Part shown: piece by piece, positions 4,544 to 10,330 of the stretch
Layout of the letters: every line of letters starts with the position of its first letter
Numbering within the stretch: the stretch's first letter is position 1
Made by a program: the position numbers and the translations under genes
Assembly (NCBI GenBank): GCA_900547585.1
Contig: URHD01000065.1
Span: 1 to 10,330, forward strand
Reading direction: 5' to 3'
Length of the DNA: 10,330 nucleotides
From: an uncultured bacterium
Lineage (GTDB): Bacteria > Cyanobacteriota > Vampirovibrionia > Gastranaerophilales > Gastranaerophilaceae
The notes under the pieces: generated by a model
Told to the model about the DNA's origin: nothing
What the model saw: the letters and a program-made list of their open reading frames with translations, nothing else
Databases searched by the model: none

Positions 4544-6899
4544 ACTTCTCCTCCATCTCGGATTTTAGCGGTGATTGGATTTCATAAGCGCCGGATTCAA
4601 CGAGCGCAAAAGCCTCTTTTCTTGCCAGTTCAAGAATTTTTGTGTCTTTTACAAGGTCGGCAAGCGCAAAATTCAGCATGCCGCTCTGCCTTGTGCCCAA
4701 AAATTCACCCGGGCCGCGCAGCTGCAAGTCTTTTTCGGAAATTATAAAGCCGTTATTGGTTTCTTCCATTACTTTCAGGCGCTCAATCGAAACCTGATTG
4801 GCTTTTTGCGGAACGAGCACGCAATATGACTGCAATTCAGAGCGCCCGACGCGCCCGCGCAGCTGGTGCAGCTGTGAAAGCCCGAATCTTTCGGCATTTT
4901 CAATAGCCATGACCGTTGCATTCGGCACATCCACGCCAACCTCCACAACAGTTGTGCTGACGAGAATATTATATTTTCCGTTCTTAAAATCGTCCATGAC
5001 TTCGTCTTTTTCCGCCGGAGTAAGCTTTCCGTGCAGCAAACCTATTTTCAAATCCGGAAAAACCTCTTCTGAAAGCCTTTGAGCCTCGATTGTGGCTGCT
5101 TTTGCCGATAAAGTTTCGCTTTCATCAATAAGCGGATAAACAATATAAGCTTGATGCCCGTTTTTGACCTCATCTTTGATTAATTTGTACAGCTGTTTGC
5201 GCTGTCCGGGCTTGATTAACGCGGTTTTAATCGGTTTTCGGTTTTTTGGCATTTCGTCGATTATTGAAAAATCCAAATCGCCATGTGTGGTCAGAGCGAG
5301 GGTTCTCGGGATTGGTGTGGCTGTCATTGTGAGCATTTGCGGATTTTTACCCTTTGAAAGCAGCTTTGAGCGCTGTTTTACTCCGAATCTGTGCTGCTCG
5401 TCGATTACAATTGCGCCGAGATTGTCAAATTGAACATTCTCCTGTATCAAAGCGTGTGTTCCGATTGCGATATTTATCTGGCCGTTTTTGAGGTCTGTTT
5501 CGAGCTGTTTTCTTAGCTTTGTTTTGTTTGAACCTATGAAAAGTCCCGCACTAAGCCCCAGAGGAGCAAGCCATTTTACAAAATTATTAAAATGCTGCTG
5601 TGCAAGAATCTCTGTCGGGGCCATCAAAACACCCTGATAACCGTTTTCAACGGCAGAAAGCAGCATTGCACAAGCCACAACCGTTTTCCCGCTTCCGACA
5701 TCGCCCTGCAAAAGCCTTTGCATTGGCATATCCGATGCAATGTCTTTTAAAATTTCATTTAGCGCCTTATCCTGCGCGCCTGTGAGTTCAAAAGGCAAAC
5801 TATCGAGGAATTTCTTCACAAGCCCGTTTTTTTTGATTTTGAGGGGGATTGTTTTGATATTTTTCGCGTTTTCTTCTCTGATTGTGGCAAGTTTCAGCTG
5901 GAGCAGGAAAAATTCTTCAAAAACTATCGTAAATCGCGCCCTTTCCAGCAATTCTTCGTTTTCCGGAAAGTGAATCTGTTTAAGGGCGGTTTTTCTGTCT
6001 AAAAGATTGTTTCGTTCTTTTATTGCCTCCGGAATGACATCAGGAATTGCGCCGAGGTACTTTTCGAGTGCATTAAAAATCGCCCTGCGCAAGAATTTTA
6101 TGTTCAATCCCTCAACTAACTGATAAACCGGTACAATTCGTCCGATGTTCAGGCTGCTTTTTTCTTCAAAATCACCTGAAAGAACCTGATATTCCGGGCG
6201 ATCGATTGTGAAAATGCCTGAAAACTTGTCGATTTTTGCTTTTCCGGAAATTATTATGTTTGAACCCCTTATGAACTGCGATTTGTAGCGTTCCATGAGA
6301 TATTTGCTTGCTTTTGCATAAAAGAAGTTTAGTTTCACAAGCCCTGTGCCGTCAGTGACCGATAAGCTTACGATTCCAAGTCCTTTTGCTGTATTGTAGG
6401 CGCTTATGCTTTTTATTTCGCCGATTACCGTGCAGTCCTGCCCTTCTTTCAGGTTTTTGATGAGCGTTCTGGAGGAATAATCGATGTGGCGTTTGGGAAA
6501 GTAGAATATGAGGTCTTTTGCTGTGAAAATTCCGAGTTTGTTCAACAAATTAGCGACTTTCGGCCCGACGCCTTTTACATAAACAACATCGACTTCAGAC
6601 GGGTTGTCTGTTTTTTCAGCTGGAATAATTTTGGGCGCTTCAATTTCTTTTCGCAGGGTTACAACTAGCCTCTGCACGGCTTTTCGCCTAGAGGGGACAG
6701 ACGCCATCGGATATGTTTCAAATTCTTTTGAGAGAACAAGCCATTTCGGGTCACGTTTTGATTTTTTGTATAATTTGTTAAGTTCTTTCAACACAAAGCC
6801 GGAAAAAGTCGTCATTTTTCCGCGAATGTCGATATAAAGATTCTTTTGTTCGACTTCAATAGCCTGCCGAATCTGTTCCAGATTCTCAATCTGAACCAA
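4509..6899 (-). CDS. recG: ATP-dependent DNA helicase RecG
   Basis: RecG remodels stalled replication forks and branch-migrates Holliday junctions. Numbering is from TTG 6899 (796 residues). Residues 1-100 are an N-terminal extension absent from the ~690-residue E. coli enzyme (LEQIRQAIEVEQKNLYIDIRGK and on), like that in cyanobacterial RecG. Then come a helix-hairpin-helix-like VKGVGPKVANLL (108-119), the OB-fold wedge (about 150-240), and helicase motifs: Walker A GDVGSGKT (399-406), DEQH (500-503), TATPIPRT (526-533), STTVVEVGVDVP (648-659), QLRGRVGRS (679-687), and the RecG C-terminal GEFLGTRQSG (731-740). TTG 6899 is chosen because GAGGG (6911-6907) lies 7 nt upstream. In-frame ATG 6938 and TTG 6959 lack ribosome sites and lie within the predicted promoter. 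It ends 35 nt inside the convergent gene at 4355. Confidence 0.95.
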   Translation of the reverse strand: MVQIENLEQIRQAIEVEQKNLYIDIRGKMTTFSGFVLKELNKLYKKSKRDPKWLVLSKEFETYPMASVPSRRKAVQRLVVTLRKEIEAPKIIPAEKTDNPSEVDVVYVKGVGPKVANLLNKLGIFTAKDLIFYFPKRHIDYSSRTLIKNLKEGQDCTVIGEIKSISAYNTAKGLGIVSLSVTDGTGLVKLNFFYAKASKYLMERYKSQFIRGSNIIISGKAKIDKFSGIFTIDRPEYQVLSGDFEEKSSLNIGRIVPVYQLVEGLNIKFLRRAIFNALEKYLGAIPDVIPEAIKERNNLLDRKTALKQIHFPENEELLERARFTIVFEEFFLLQLKLATIREENAKNIKTIPLKIKKNGLVKKFLDSLPFELTGAQDKALNEILKDIASDMPMQRLLQGDVGSGKTVVACAMLLSAVENGYQGVLMAPTEILAQQHFNNFVKWLAPLGLSAGLFIGSNKTKLRKQLETDLKNGQINIAIGTHALIQENVQFDNLGAIVIDEQHRFGVKQRSKLLSKGKNPQMLTMTATPIPRTLALTTHGDLDFSIIDEMPKNRKPIKTALIKPGQRKQLYKLIKDEVKNGHQAYIVYPLIDESETLSAKAATIEAQRLSEEVFPDLKIGLLHGKLTPAEKDEVMDDFKNGKYNILVSTTVVEVGVDVPNATVMAIENAERFGLSQLHQLRGRVGRSELQSYCVLVPQKANQVSIERLKVMEETNNGFIISEKDLQLRGPGEFLGTRQSGMLNFALADLVKDTKILELARKEAFALVESGAYEIQSPLKSEMEEKFKTDLNLLMID

Positions 6900-6906
6900 T
6901 TTTCCG

Positions 6907-6911
6907 CCCTC
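6907..6911 (-). promoter_or_regulatory. Shine-Dalgarno site GAGGG deciding the recG start
   Basis: GAGGG on the - strand lies 7 nt before TTG 6899-6897. No comparable site precedes ATG 6938 or TTG 6959. Confidence 0.6.
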
Positions 6912-6928
6912 AAATCTCTTACAGAATA

Positions 6929-6959
6929 ATTTTAACATATTTTCTGCAAAAGCAGTCAA
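6929..6959 (-). promoter_or_regulatory. Putative recG promoter
   Basis: The - strand has TTGACT (6959-6954) as a -35 and TGTTAAAAT (6937-6929) as an extended -10 with core TAAAAT, 19 nt apart (18 if TTAAAA is taken). Transcription would start near 6922, leaving a short leader that contains the GAGGG site before TTG 6899. Confidence 0.55.
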
Positions 6960-6984
6960 ACAAGTTCAGGTTTAAAATTAGCCG

Positions 6985-6993
6985 CCCCCCCCC
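6985..6993. repeat. C9 homopolymer run
   Basis: Nine consecutive C residues lie upstream of recG, in a genome where A/T runs dominate. A run this long is prone to slippage. It lies outside the predicted recG core promoter. Confidence 0.8.
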
Positions 6994-7016
6994 AAGCTCC
7001 GTATAAGCCATGAAAC

Positions 7017-7029
7017 GGGGCTGTGCCCC
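7017..7029. other. GC-rich hairpin, GGGGC-TGT-GCCCC
   Basis: A perfect 5-bp G/C stem with a 3-nt loop sits in the recG to 7148 intergenic region. There is no T-run on either side, so it is not an ordinary intrinsic terminator. Function unknown. Confidence 0.5.
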
Positions 7030-7080
7030 TAAACAATCACATCTGTCGTGAAAAAATCGCATAAATCTCCCGCCCTATAT

Positions 7081-7117
7081 AAAAATAAAAGAAAAGCCGG
7101 AACATGTTGGTTCCGGC
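7081..7117 (-). terminator. Intrinsic terminator of the TonB-C-like gene
   Basis: GCCGGAAC (7096-7103) and GTTCCGGC (7110-7117) form a perfect 8-bp stem with a 6-nt loop. On the - strand it is followed by TTTTCTTTTATTTTT (7095-7081). It lies about 30 nt past the stop at 7148, ending that transcript before recG. Confidence 0.9.
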
Positions 7118-7147
7118 GGTTAATGTTTACGATATAAGATAAATGTA

Positions 7148-7864
7148 TTAAAAATCTGTTCTAATGATAACTGTTCTTGTTGTAAACGGGTAGGGTGTTT
7201 TGAACGGTGAGGATTTCCAGATGGCGTCGTAGATGCCGTGGTTGAACTCATCAGATTTTGATTGCTGAATAGCTTTGCATTGTTCAAGTTCACCTTTGTA
7301 GTTGATTATGAGCTCAACCTGCACCTGCGGTCTTGATTGTCCGAGCAGAGCGAGCTTCATTCTTGTCCATTTTGATTGGGTTCTGTTGGCTTTTATTTCT
7401 TTTTCAATGCCTTTTTGGAATCTTTCCAAATCCATGTAGGTTCCGTCAGAGTTAAAGCTGTAAACATAGTTCAAATAAGCCCATACATCAACCTGACGGA
7501 GCTTTCCTGAGGGATAACTGTAAACAATCCAGGCTCTGGGCGAGGTTTTTGTTCTGAAAGTTACGTATTTGAGCTCTTTTGTTTCTCTGTCATACATCAA
7601 TTCAGCATTTCCGTCTTTTACATAAATGAAATTGCGCAACTGGGTATTTTCTCTTGGCATGGTGCGGAAATTTTTGTAAACCGGCTGGTATTTGCTGACA
7701 TCTATGGTTTCGTTGAGATTTTTGAATATTTGTGCAGTTACTTTGTTCACCATTCTGAAATCTTTAGATTGGCTTCTGACAAGTTTTTCAGGAACAATTG
7801 CATTCGCATAAACATTAGATGCGGCAAAGAACAGTACAGTAAGAACGAGTAGTATCTTCTTCAT
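7148..7864 (-). CDS. Exported protein with TonB/TolA C-terminal-like domain
   Basis: This 238-residue product has a clear signal peptide (KKILLVLTVLFFAASNVYA, likely cut after Ala20). Residues 21-85 are mostly polar. Residues 86-145 form short beta-like repeats of the Y..(D/S)G pattern (AELMYDRETKELKYV, YSYPSGKLRQV, YSFNSDGTYMD), reminiscent of MORN-type strands. Residues about 165-238 resemble the TonB/TolA C-terminal domain: QVQVELIINYKGELEQCKAI, a helix with IYDAIWKSSPF, then PYPFTTRTVIIRTDF. Unlike true TonB, no membrane anchor beyond the signal and no proline-rich spacer is present, so energy transduction is unlikely; a periplasmic binding role is inference. ATG 7864 has GGGG 6 nt upstream. 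It is monocistronic, divergent from the M48-like gene, and ends at a strong terminator. A 10-bp inverted repeat overlaps its promoter. Confidence 0.8.
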   Translation of the reverse strand: MKKILLVLTVLFFAASNVYANAIVPEKLVRSQSKDFRMVNKVTAQIFKNLNETIDVSKYQPVYKNFRTMPRENTQLRNFIYVKDGNAELMYDRETKELKYVTFRTKTSPRAWIVYSYPSGKLRQVDVWAYLNYVYSFNSDGTYMDLERFQKGIEKEIKANRTQSKWTRMKLALLGQSRPQVQVELIINYKGELEQCKAIQQSKSDEFNHGIYDAIWKSSPFKTPYPFTTRTVIIRTDF

Positions 7865-7877
7865 ATTTTTCCCCTAT

Positions 7878-7910
7878 ATACTTATAATCCAATTTTTATT
7901 TTATAAGTAT
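7878..7910. promoter_or_regulatory. 10-bp inverted repeat, candidate operator
   Basis: ATACTTATAA (7878-7887) and TTATAAGTAT (7901-7910) are exact reverse complements separated by 13 nt, with half-site centres 23 bp apart. The pair brackets the predicted start point and overlaps the -10 of the gene at 7148-7864. That is the position expected for a dimeric repressor site. Confidence 0.5.
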
Positions 7911-7926
7911 TTTGATTTCTGCGCAA
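7898..7926 (-). promoter_or_regulatory. Putative promoter of the TonB-C-like gene
   Basis: On the - strand, TTGCGC (7926-7921) and TAAAAT (7903-7898) are separated by 17 nt. Initiation near 7891 would give a leader of about 27 nt containing the GGGG ribosome site. Confidence 0.5.
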
Positions 7927-7951
7927 GGTTTTTAGGTTAAATATATGACTG

Positions 7952-7981
7952 TTGACATCAAAAACTTCTACTGGATATAAT
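7952..7981 (+). promoter_or_regulatory. Consensus sigma-70-type promoter of the pseudo-M48 operon
   Basis: TTGACA (7952-7957) and TATAAT (7976-7981) match both consensus hexamers exactly, with an 18-nt spacer. Initiation near 7988 leaves a leader of about 17 nt with GGAG 5 nt before ATG 8005. Confidence 0.85.
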
Positions 7982-8004
7982 TACATATAATCTTTGGAGT
8001 ATTA

Positions 8005-8832
8005 ATGTATTACAGGATTTTCATATTGATAGCGTTATTTCTGGCAGGCTGTAGAATCTCTTTTGCCTCGGAGTTTCAGACTTACAATGATAATGAAACT
8101 ATGCAAAAAAAGGTGCTACAAACGGGCTTTAAACTCCTGAACGCTAACAATATCCAAAAACGTTTTTTCTTTTATTACGATACTGACTCGAAAATACGTG
8201 TGGAACAGCGTTTTTATACAAAAAAGATAATTTTTTACAAAGGAATTGTCCAAATTGTTGAAAACGATGATGAATTTGCCGCACTAATCGCCAGAGAAAT
8301 CGCATATGCACTGGATGCAAGATTCGGAATCTTCAGGCGGACATCTATGGGATATAACCCGAGAAAGTACGAAATAAAGGCTGATCGAAGAGCGGTGGAT
8401 TACCTTGTACGTGCTGGTTACAACCCTATCGGGCTTATTACTGTTTACAATAAGCTGCTGGCGGAACCGTCGGCTTTTTGTGAATCATTTTTGATTAAAC
8501 ATAAAGGCTCGGAGCGTATTTTGAGTGTTTATGATTATATTTACCAGAAATATCCGTATTTTATTGCACATAATGATTATCTGAAAACCCTGAGTTATCA
8601 AAACTTTTTAAAAACAAGCAAACAAGAGCGAAAAAAAATTAGGCTAATTCATCAGGCACGTATGAAACTGCTGCATAAGCATAATTCATCGCAAAATCTG
8701 CCGGAAACTCCCGAAACTTTTGATTTACACAATTATAATATATATAATGCAGTTTTGGATTATGAAAACTATGACCGGTACGGAATACAGGAACTGGAGG
8801 AGTTTGTCAATAACAGCGGAGGAAAAGGTTAA
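8005..8832 (+). CDS. M48-family metalloprotease homologue with degraded active site (pseudo-protease)
   Basis: This exported 275-residue protein is about 40% identical by eye over ~150 residues to the M48 protein starting at 9815. That copy has HEIAH; this one has REIAY at 97-101, so both zinc-binding His are gone while the Glu remains. The downstream ExxAD motif (EIKAD, 123-127) is kept, and the later THP is replaced by IKH (164-166). Zinc proteolysis therefore looks lost; it may be a binding or regulatory partner. Residues 1-22 are a signal sequence. LAGC (13-16) matches a lipobox, but the paralogue suggests signal peptidase I cleavage after the Phe-Ala at 20-21, so lipidation is uncertain. 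The C-terminal part (175-275) is Tyr/Lys-rich and unrecognised. It has a strong promoter, GGAG 5 nt before the ATG, and a 1-nt overlap (TAATG) with the next gene. Confidence 0.85.
   Translation: MYYRIFILIALFLAGCRISFASEFQTYNDNETMQKKVLQTGFKLLNANNIQKRFFFYYDTDSKIRVEQRFYTKKIIFYKGIVQIVENDDEFAALIAREIAYALDARFGIFRRTSMGYNPRKYEIKADRRAVDYLVRAGYNPIGLITVYNKLLAEPSAFCESFLIKHKGSERILSVYDYIYQKYPYFIAHNDYLKTLSYQNFLKTSKQERKKIRLIHQARMKLLHKHNSSQNLPETPETFDLHNYNIYNAVLDYENYDRYGIQELEEFVNNSGGKG
8818..8822 (+). promoter_or_regulatory. Shine-Dalgarno GGAGG for the gene at 8832
   Basis: GGAGG lies inside the end of the preceding gene, 9 nt before the ATG of the TAATG junction. It supports efficient translation of the second gene alongside stop-start coupling. 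Confidence 0.7.
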
Positions 8833-9731
8833 TGCCCAAAAGAGTTTTTAGCTTTATTCTTCTGTGCATGGTGTTTTTTATGCAAACATCTGCCTTTGCT
8901 GCTGCGCAAAAACACCCTGTTTACAAAAAACAACAAACTTCCGTCAAAAAAACTTACAAAAAAAAGAGCTCCAACCAGAAAAAATCAGCCTCAAAAAATA
9001 AAATAAAGAAAGCAGAGCCCGAAGAACCTGAATTTTATATTCCGCCCGTGCCTGACCCTGCTGCGGATGCACTTGTCGGAAAGGGCTTTGAAAAAAAAGT
9101 TTATAAAGAAACAATTATAGAGGAGGAGGCGCCTGTTTCGCTTTTGGAAGCTTCTGCGTTTAAAAATACATACATTCCGGTGATAGAATCTGATGAACTC
9201 CCTGTATGCGGTATTTGTGCCGATATTAAACCGGAAATTGAATCATCGCGTGTTCTTGAAAATCAGGCTGCTGTCCTTTTAAAACCCATAAAAAAAATAA
9301 GTACAAAATGTAAGCGGATAAAAGTTGCCTATAATGGAAAAAATAAAAAAATCTCAATCCCTTTTCCTCTCATCGGGGAAACTGTTAAATTTAAAGTTTT
9401 AAATGATGTTATTGAAAATGATAGGGTGCTTATTTCTGCTGGTTCAGATGTTTATGCTTCGGTCGGAGAGGTTTCACCGCGCGGAATGGGGGGCGTACCG
9501 GCTGAAATGACGATTGAAAAATTTTATTTGCTAAATGATAAAGGGGAAATGGTTGAGCTGGACGGAGAAGTTAATAGCAGCGGATATACACTTGCTGTTT
9601 GGATAGGGCTGGTTGAGCTGGCTACTACGCCTTTTTTGTTCGGGCTTGCTGCGCCTCTCTTGAGGGTTTTGCCCGGCGGTCAGGCAATTGTCACACCCAG
9701 AAAAAAATATACGGTTTATTATCGGACGTAA
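8832..9731 (+). CDS. Exported beta-rich protein with Lys-rich linker
   Basis: The 299-residue product has a signal peptide (about 1-23, cut after AFA). A strongly basic stretch (31-60, many Lys with Ser/Gln) follows, then an acidic/proline-rich one (61-80, EPEEPEFYIPPVPDP). CGIC at 126-129 forms a CxxC pair. The C-terminal part (about 160-299) looks beta-rich: KISIPFPLIGETVKFKV, VLISAGSDVYASVGEV, AEMTIEKFYLLNDKGEMVELDGE and GGQAIVTPRKKYTVYYR. It follows a pattern I associate with exported bacterial beta-sandwich proteins (an entry-tolerant 'aGt-V-a-V' strand and a closing 'GtkytVyv' strand). A hydrophobic insert at 253-280 could be a membrane hairpin or a buried loop. I do not recognise a named family. 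It overlaps the pseudo-protease stop by 1 nt and has a GGAGG ribosome site, so the two are cotranscribed and plausibly partners in the envelope. Confidence 0.8.
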   Translation: MPKRVFSFILLCMVFFMQTSAFAAAQKHPVYKKQQTSVKKTYKKKSSNQKKSASKNKIKKAEPEEPEFYIPPVPDPAADALVGKGFEKKVYKETIIEEEAPVSLLEASAFKNTYIPVIESDELPVCGICADIKPEIESSRVLENQAAVLLKPIKKISTKCKRIKVAYNGKNKKISIPFPLIGETVKFKVLNDVIENDRVLISAGSDVYASVGEVSPRGMGGVPAEMTIEKFYLLNDKGEMVELDGEVNSSGYTLAVWIGLVELATTPFLFGLAAPLLRVLPGGQAIVTPRKKYTVYYRT

Positions 9732-9757
9732 TATGTCTTAAGGAAAGCTGTTTTTTA

Positions 9758-9787
9758 TTGACAAGGCGCAGTTTTTGGCAATATAAT
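9758..9787 (+). promoter_or_regulatory. Consensus sigma-70-type promoter of the active M48 gene
   Basis: TTGACA (9758-9763) and TATAAT (9782-9787) are both exact consensus hexamers, 18 nt apart, the same layout as upstream of the paralogue. Initiation near 9794 precedes TGGAG, which lies 6 nt before ATG 9815. Confidence 0.85.
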
Positions 9788-9814
9788 TATGAAAATGGTT
9801 AAATGGAGTCAGTT

Positions 9815-10330
9815 ATGAAAAAGTTTTTAATTGGTTTAGTAGTATTTTTTGCCGCATCTACGGCTTGTTTTGCTGATAATGTTTATATTCTTGAAAAAGA
9901 TGCGCCGCTTCAGCAAAGAGTTATGAAAATAGGCTTTCGTGTGCTTAATGCAAACCAGATTGAAAGCCGTATGACGTTCTTTTATAGCAATAAGAACGTT
10001 GTAAATGCAGCTGCTTATGCCAGAGATAAAAGCATTATTGTTTACAAAGGTCTTTTGCCTTTTATTGACGATGATAATGAGATTGCAGCGATTATCTGCC
10101 ATGAAATCGCTCATGGGCTTGATTTCTTTGCCGGCTACTGGCGCAGGGTGGCAATGGGTTTTCTTCCTAAAAAATATGAACGAAAAGCTGACCTCAAAGG
10201 CGTTGATTTGATGGTTAATGCAGGATATAACCCGGTTGCGATGATTATTGTTCTCAACAAAATATGCGCGGAACCCAATTTCTTTGAAAATGGCGGTACT
10301 CATCCTGCCGGTTCTGAGAGGCTTGTGGCT
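9815..10330 (+). CDS. M48-family zinc metalloprotease, partial (3' end outside window)
   Basis: The frame is open from ATG 9815 to the window end (172 residues) with no stop. A signal peptide covers about 1-20 (KKFLIGLVVFFAASTACFA). M48 features are intact: zinc-binding HEIAH at 96-100 in a hydrophobic helix (AAIICHEIAHGLDF), the third-ligand motif ERKAD at 122-126 within KKYERKADLKGVDLMVNAGYNP, and THPAGSER at 162-169, the usual M48 His-Pro segment. It is therefore likely an active periplasmic or envelope protease, related to the BepA/LoiP type that handles misassembled outer-membrane proteins; the substrate is inference. TGGAG lies 6 nt upstream of the ATG and a consensus promoter precedes it. 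It is a paralogue of the degenerate protein at 8005-8832, with near-gapless alignment from the signal peptide to the GSER motif. Confidence 0.9.
   Translation, partial: MKKFLIGLVVFFAASTACFADNVYILEKDAPLQQRVMKIGFRVLNANQIESRMTFFYSNKNVVNAAAYARDKSIIVYKGLLPFIDDDNEIAAIICHEIAHGLDFFAGYWRRVAMGFLPKKYERKADLKGVDLMVNAGYNPVAMIIVLNKICAEPNFFENGGTHPAGSERLVA

Noticed and set aside
7010..7051. 13-codon frame starting ATG AAA CGG GGC over the GC hairpin
   Set aside because: Too short to support and without a convincing ribosome site; it is more likely incidental to the hairpin.
8041..8052. Lipobox LAGC as proof of a lipoprotein at 8005
   Set aside because: The motif fits, but Arg follows the Cys and the paralogue aligns to a signal peptidase I site a few residues later. 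It is left as uncertain.
9732..9757. Possible terminator after the beta-rich protein gene (T6 run near 9751)
   Set aside because: No stable G/C stem precedes the T-run, so read-through toward the M48 gene cannot be excluded.
9836..10303. 155-aa open frame on the - strand
   Set aside because: It lies opposite the M48 gene, which has a consensus promoter, ribosome site, signal peptide and HEIAH motif. The antisense frame has no ribosome site or recognisable domain.
1..10330. CRISPR arrays, tRNA/rRNA genes, transposases or phage genes
   Set aside because: No regular spaced repeats, tRNA-like cloverleaf, rRNA sequence or mobile-element enzyme was seen in the window.

Overview
The window is AT-rich bacterial chromosome with tightly packed genes, ATGA/TAATG start-stop overlaps and purine-rich Shine-Dalgarno sites. 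RecG carries a long N-terminal extension of the kind I associate with cyanobacterial RecG. Together with the AT-rich composition and the gene set, this makes a non-photosynthetic relative of Cyanobacteria (Melainabacteria/Vampirovibrionia, e.g. Gastranaerophilales) my best guess. That placement is inference and is not proven here.

Region 1 (1-2852, + strand) reads as one operon. It holds the 3' part of a gene for a protein with an R/N/Q/G/P-rich N-terminus, two tandem homeodomain-like repeats and a charged tail. Then come rimM (16S/30S maturation), trmD (tRNA m1G37 methyltransferase, overlapping rimM by 4 nt), and a response-regulator receiver fused to a STAS-like domain. The last gene sits where other genomes often have rplS.

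Region 2 (2887-6959) is mostly on the - strand: rpiB, a small P-loop kinase resembling animal phosphomevalonate kinase/dNMP kinases, and recG. All three have a TGnTAAAAT extended -10 upstream. Two small unknown + strand genes are interspersed, and the second runs 35 nt into the 3' end of recG.

Region 3 (6960-7147) is non-coding. It has a C9 run, a GC-rich hairpin and a clear intrinsic terminator for the gene at 7148-7864.

Region 4 (7148-10330) is an envelope cluster in which every product has a signal peptide. A TonB/TolA-C-like protein on the - strand has a 10-bp inverted repeat over its promoter. Divergent from it, a textbook TTGACA-18-TATAAT promoter drives an M48-family pseudo-protease (HExxH changed to REIAY) followed by a secreted beta-rich protein. 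A second perfect TTGACA-18-TATAAT promoter then drives a paralogue of the pseudo-protease with an intact HEIAH site, which runs off the window end. The dead/active M48 pair with its partner protein is the most unusual thing here.

No rRNA, tRNA, CRISPR array, transposase or phage gene was seen.
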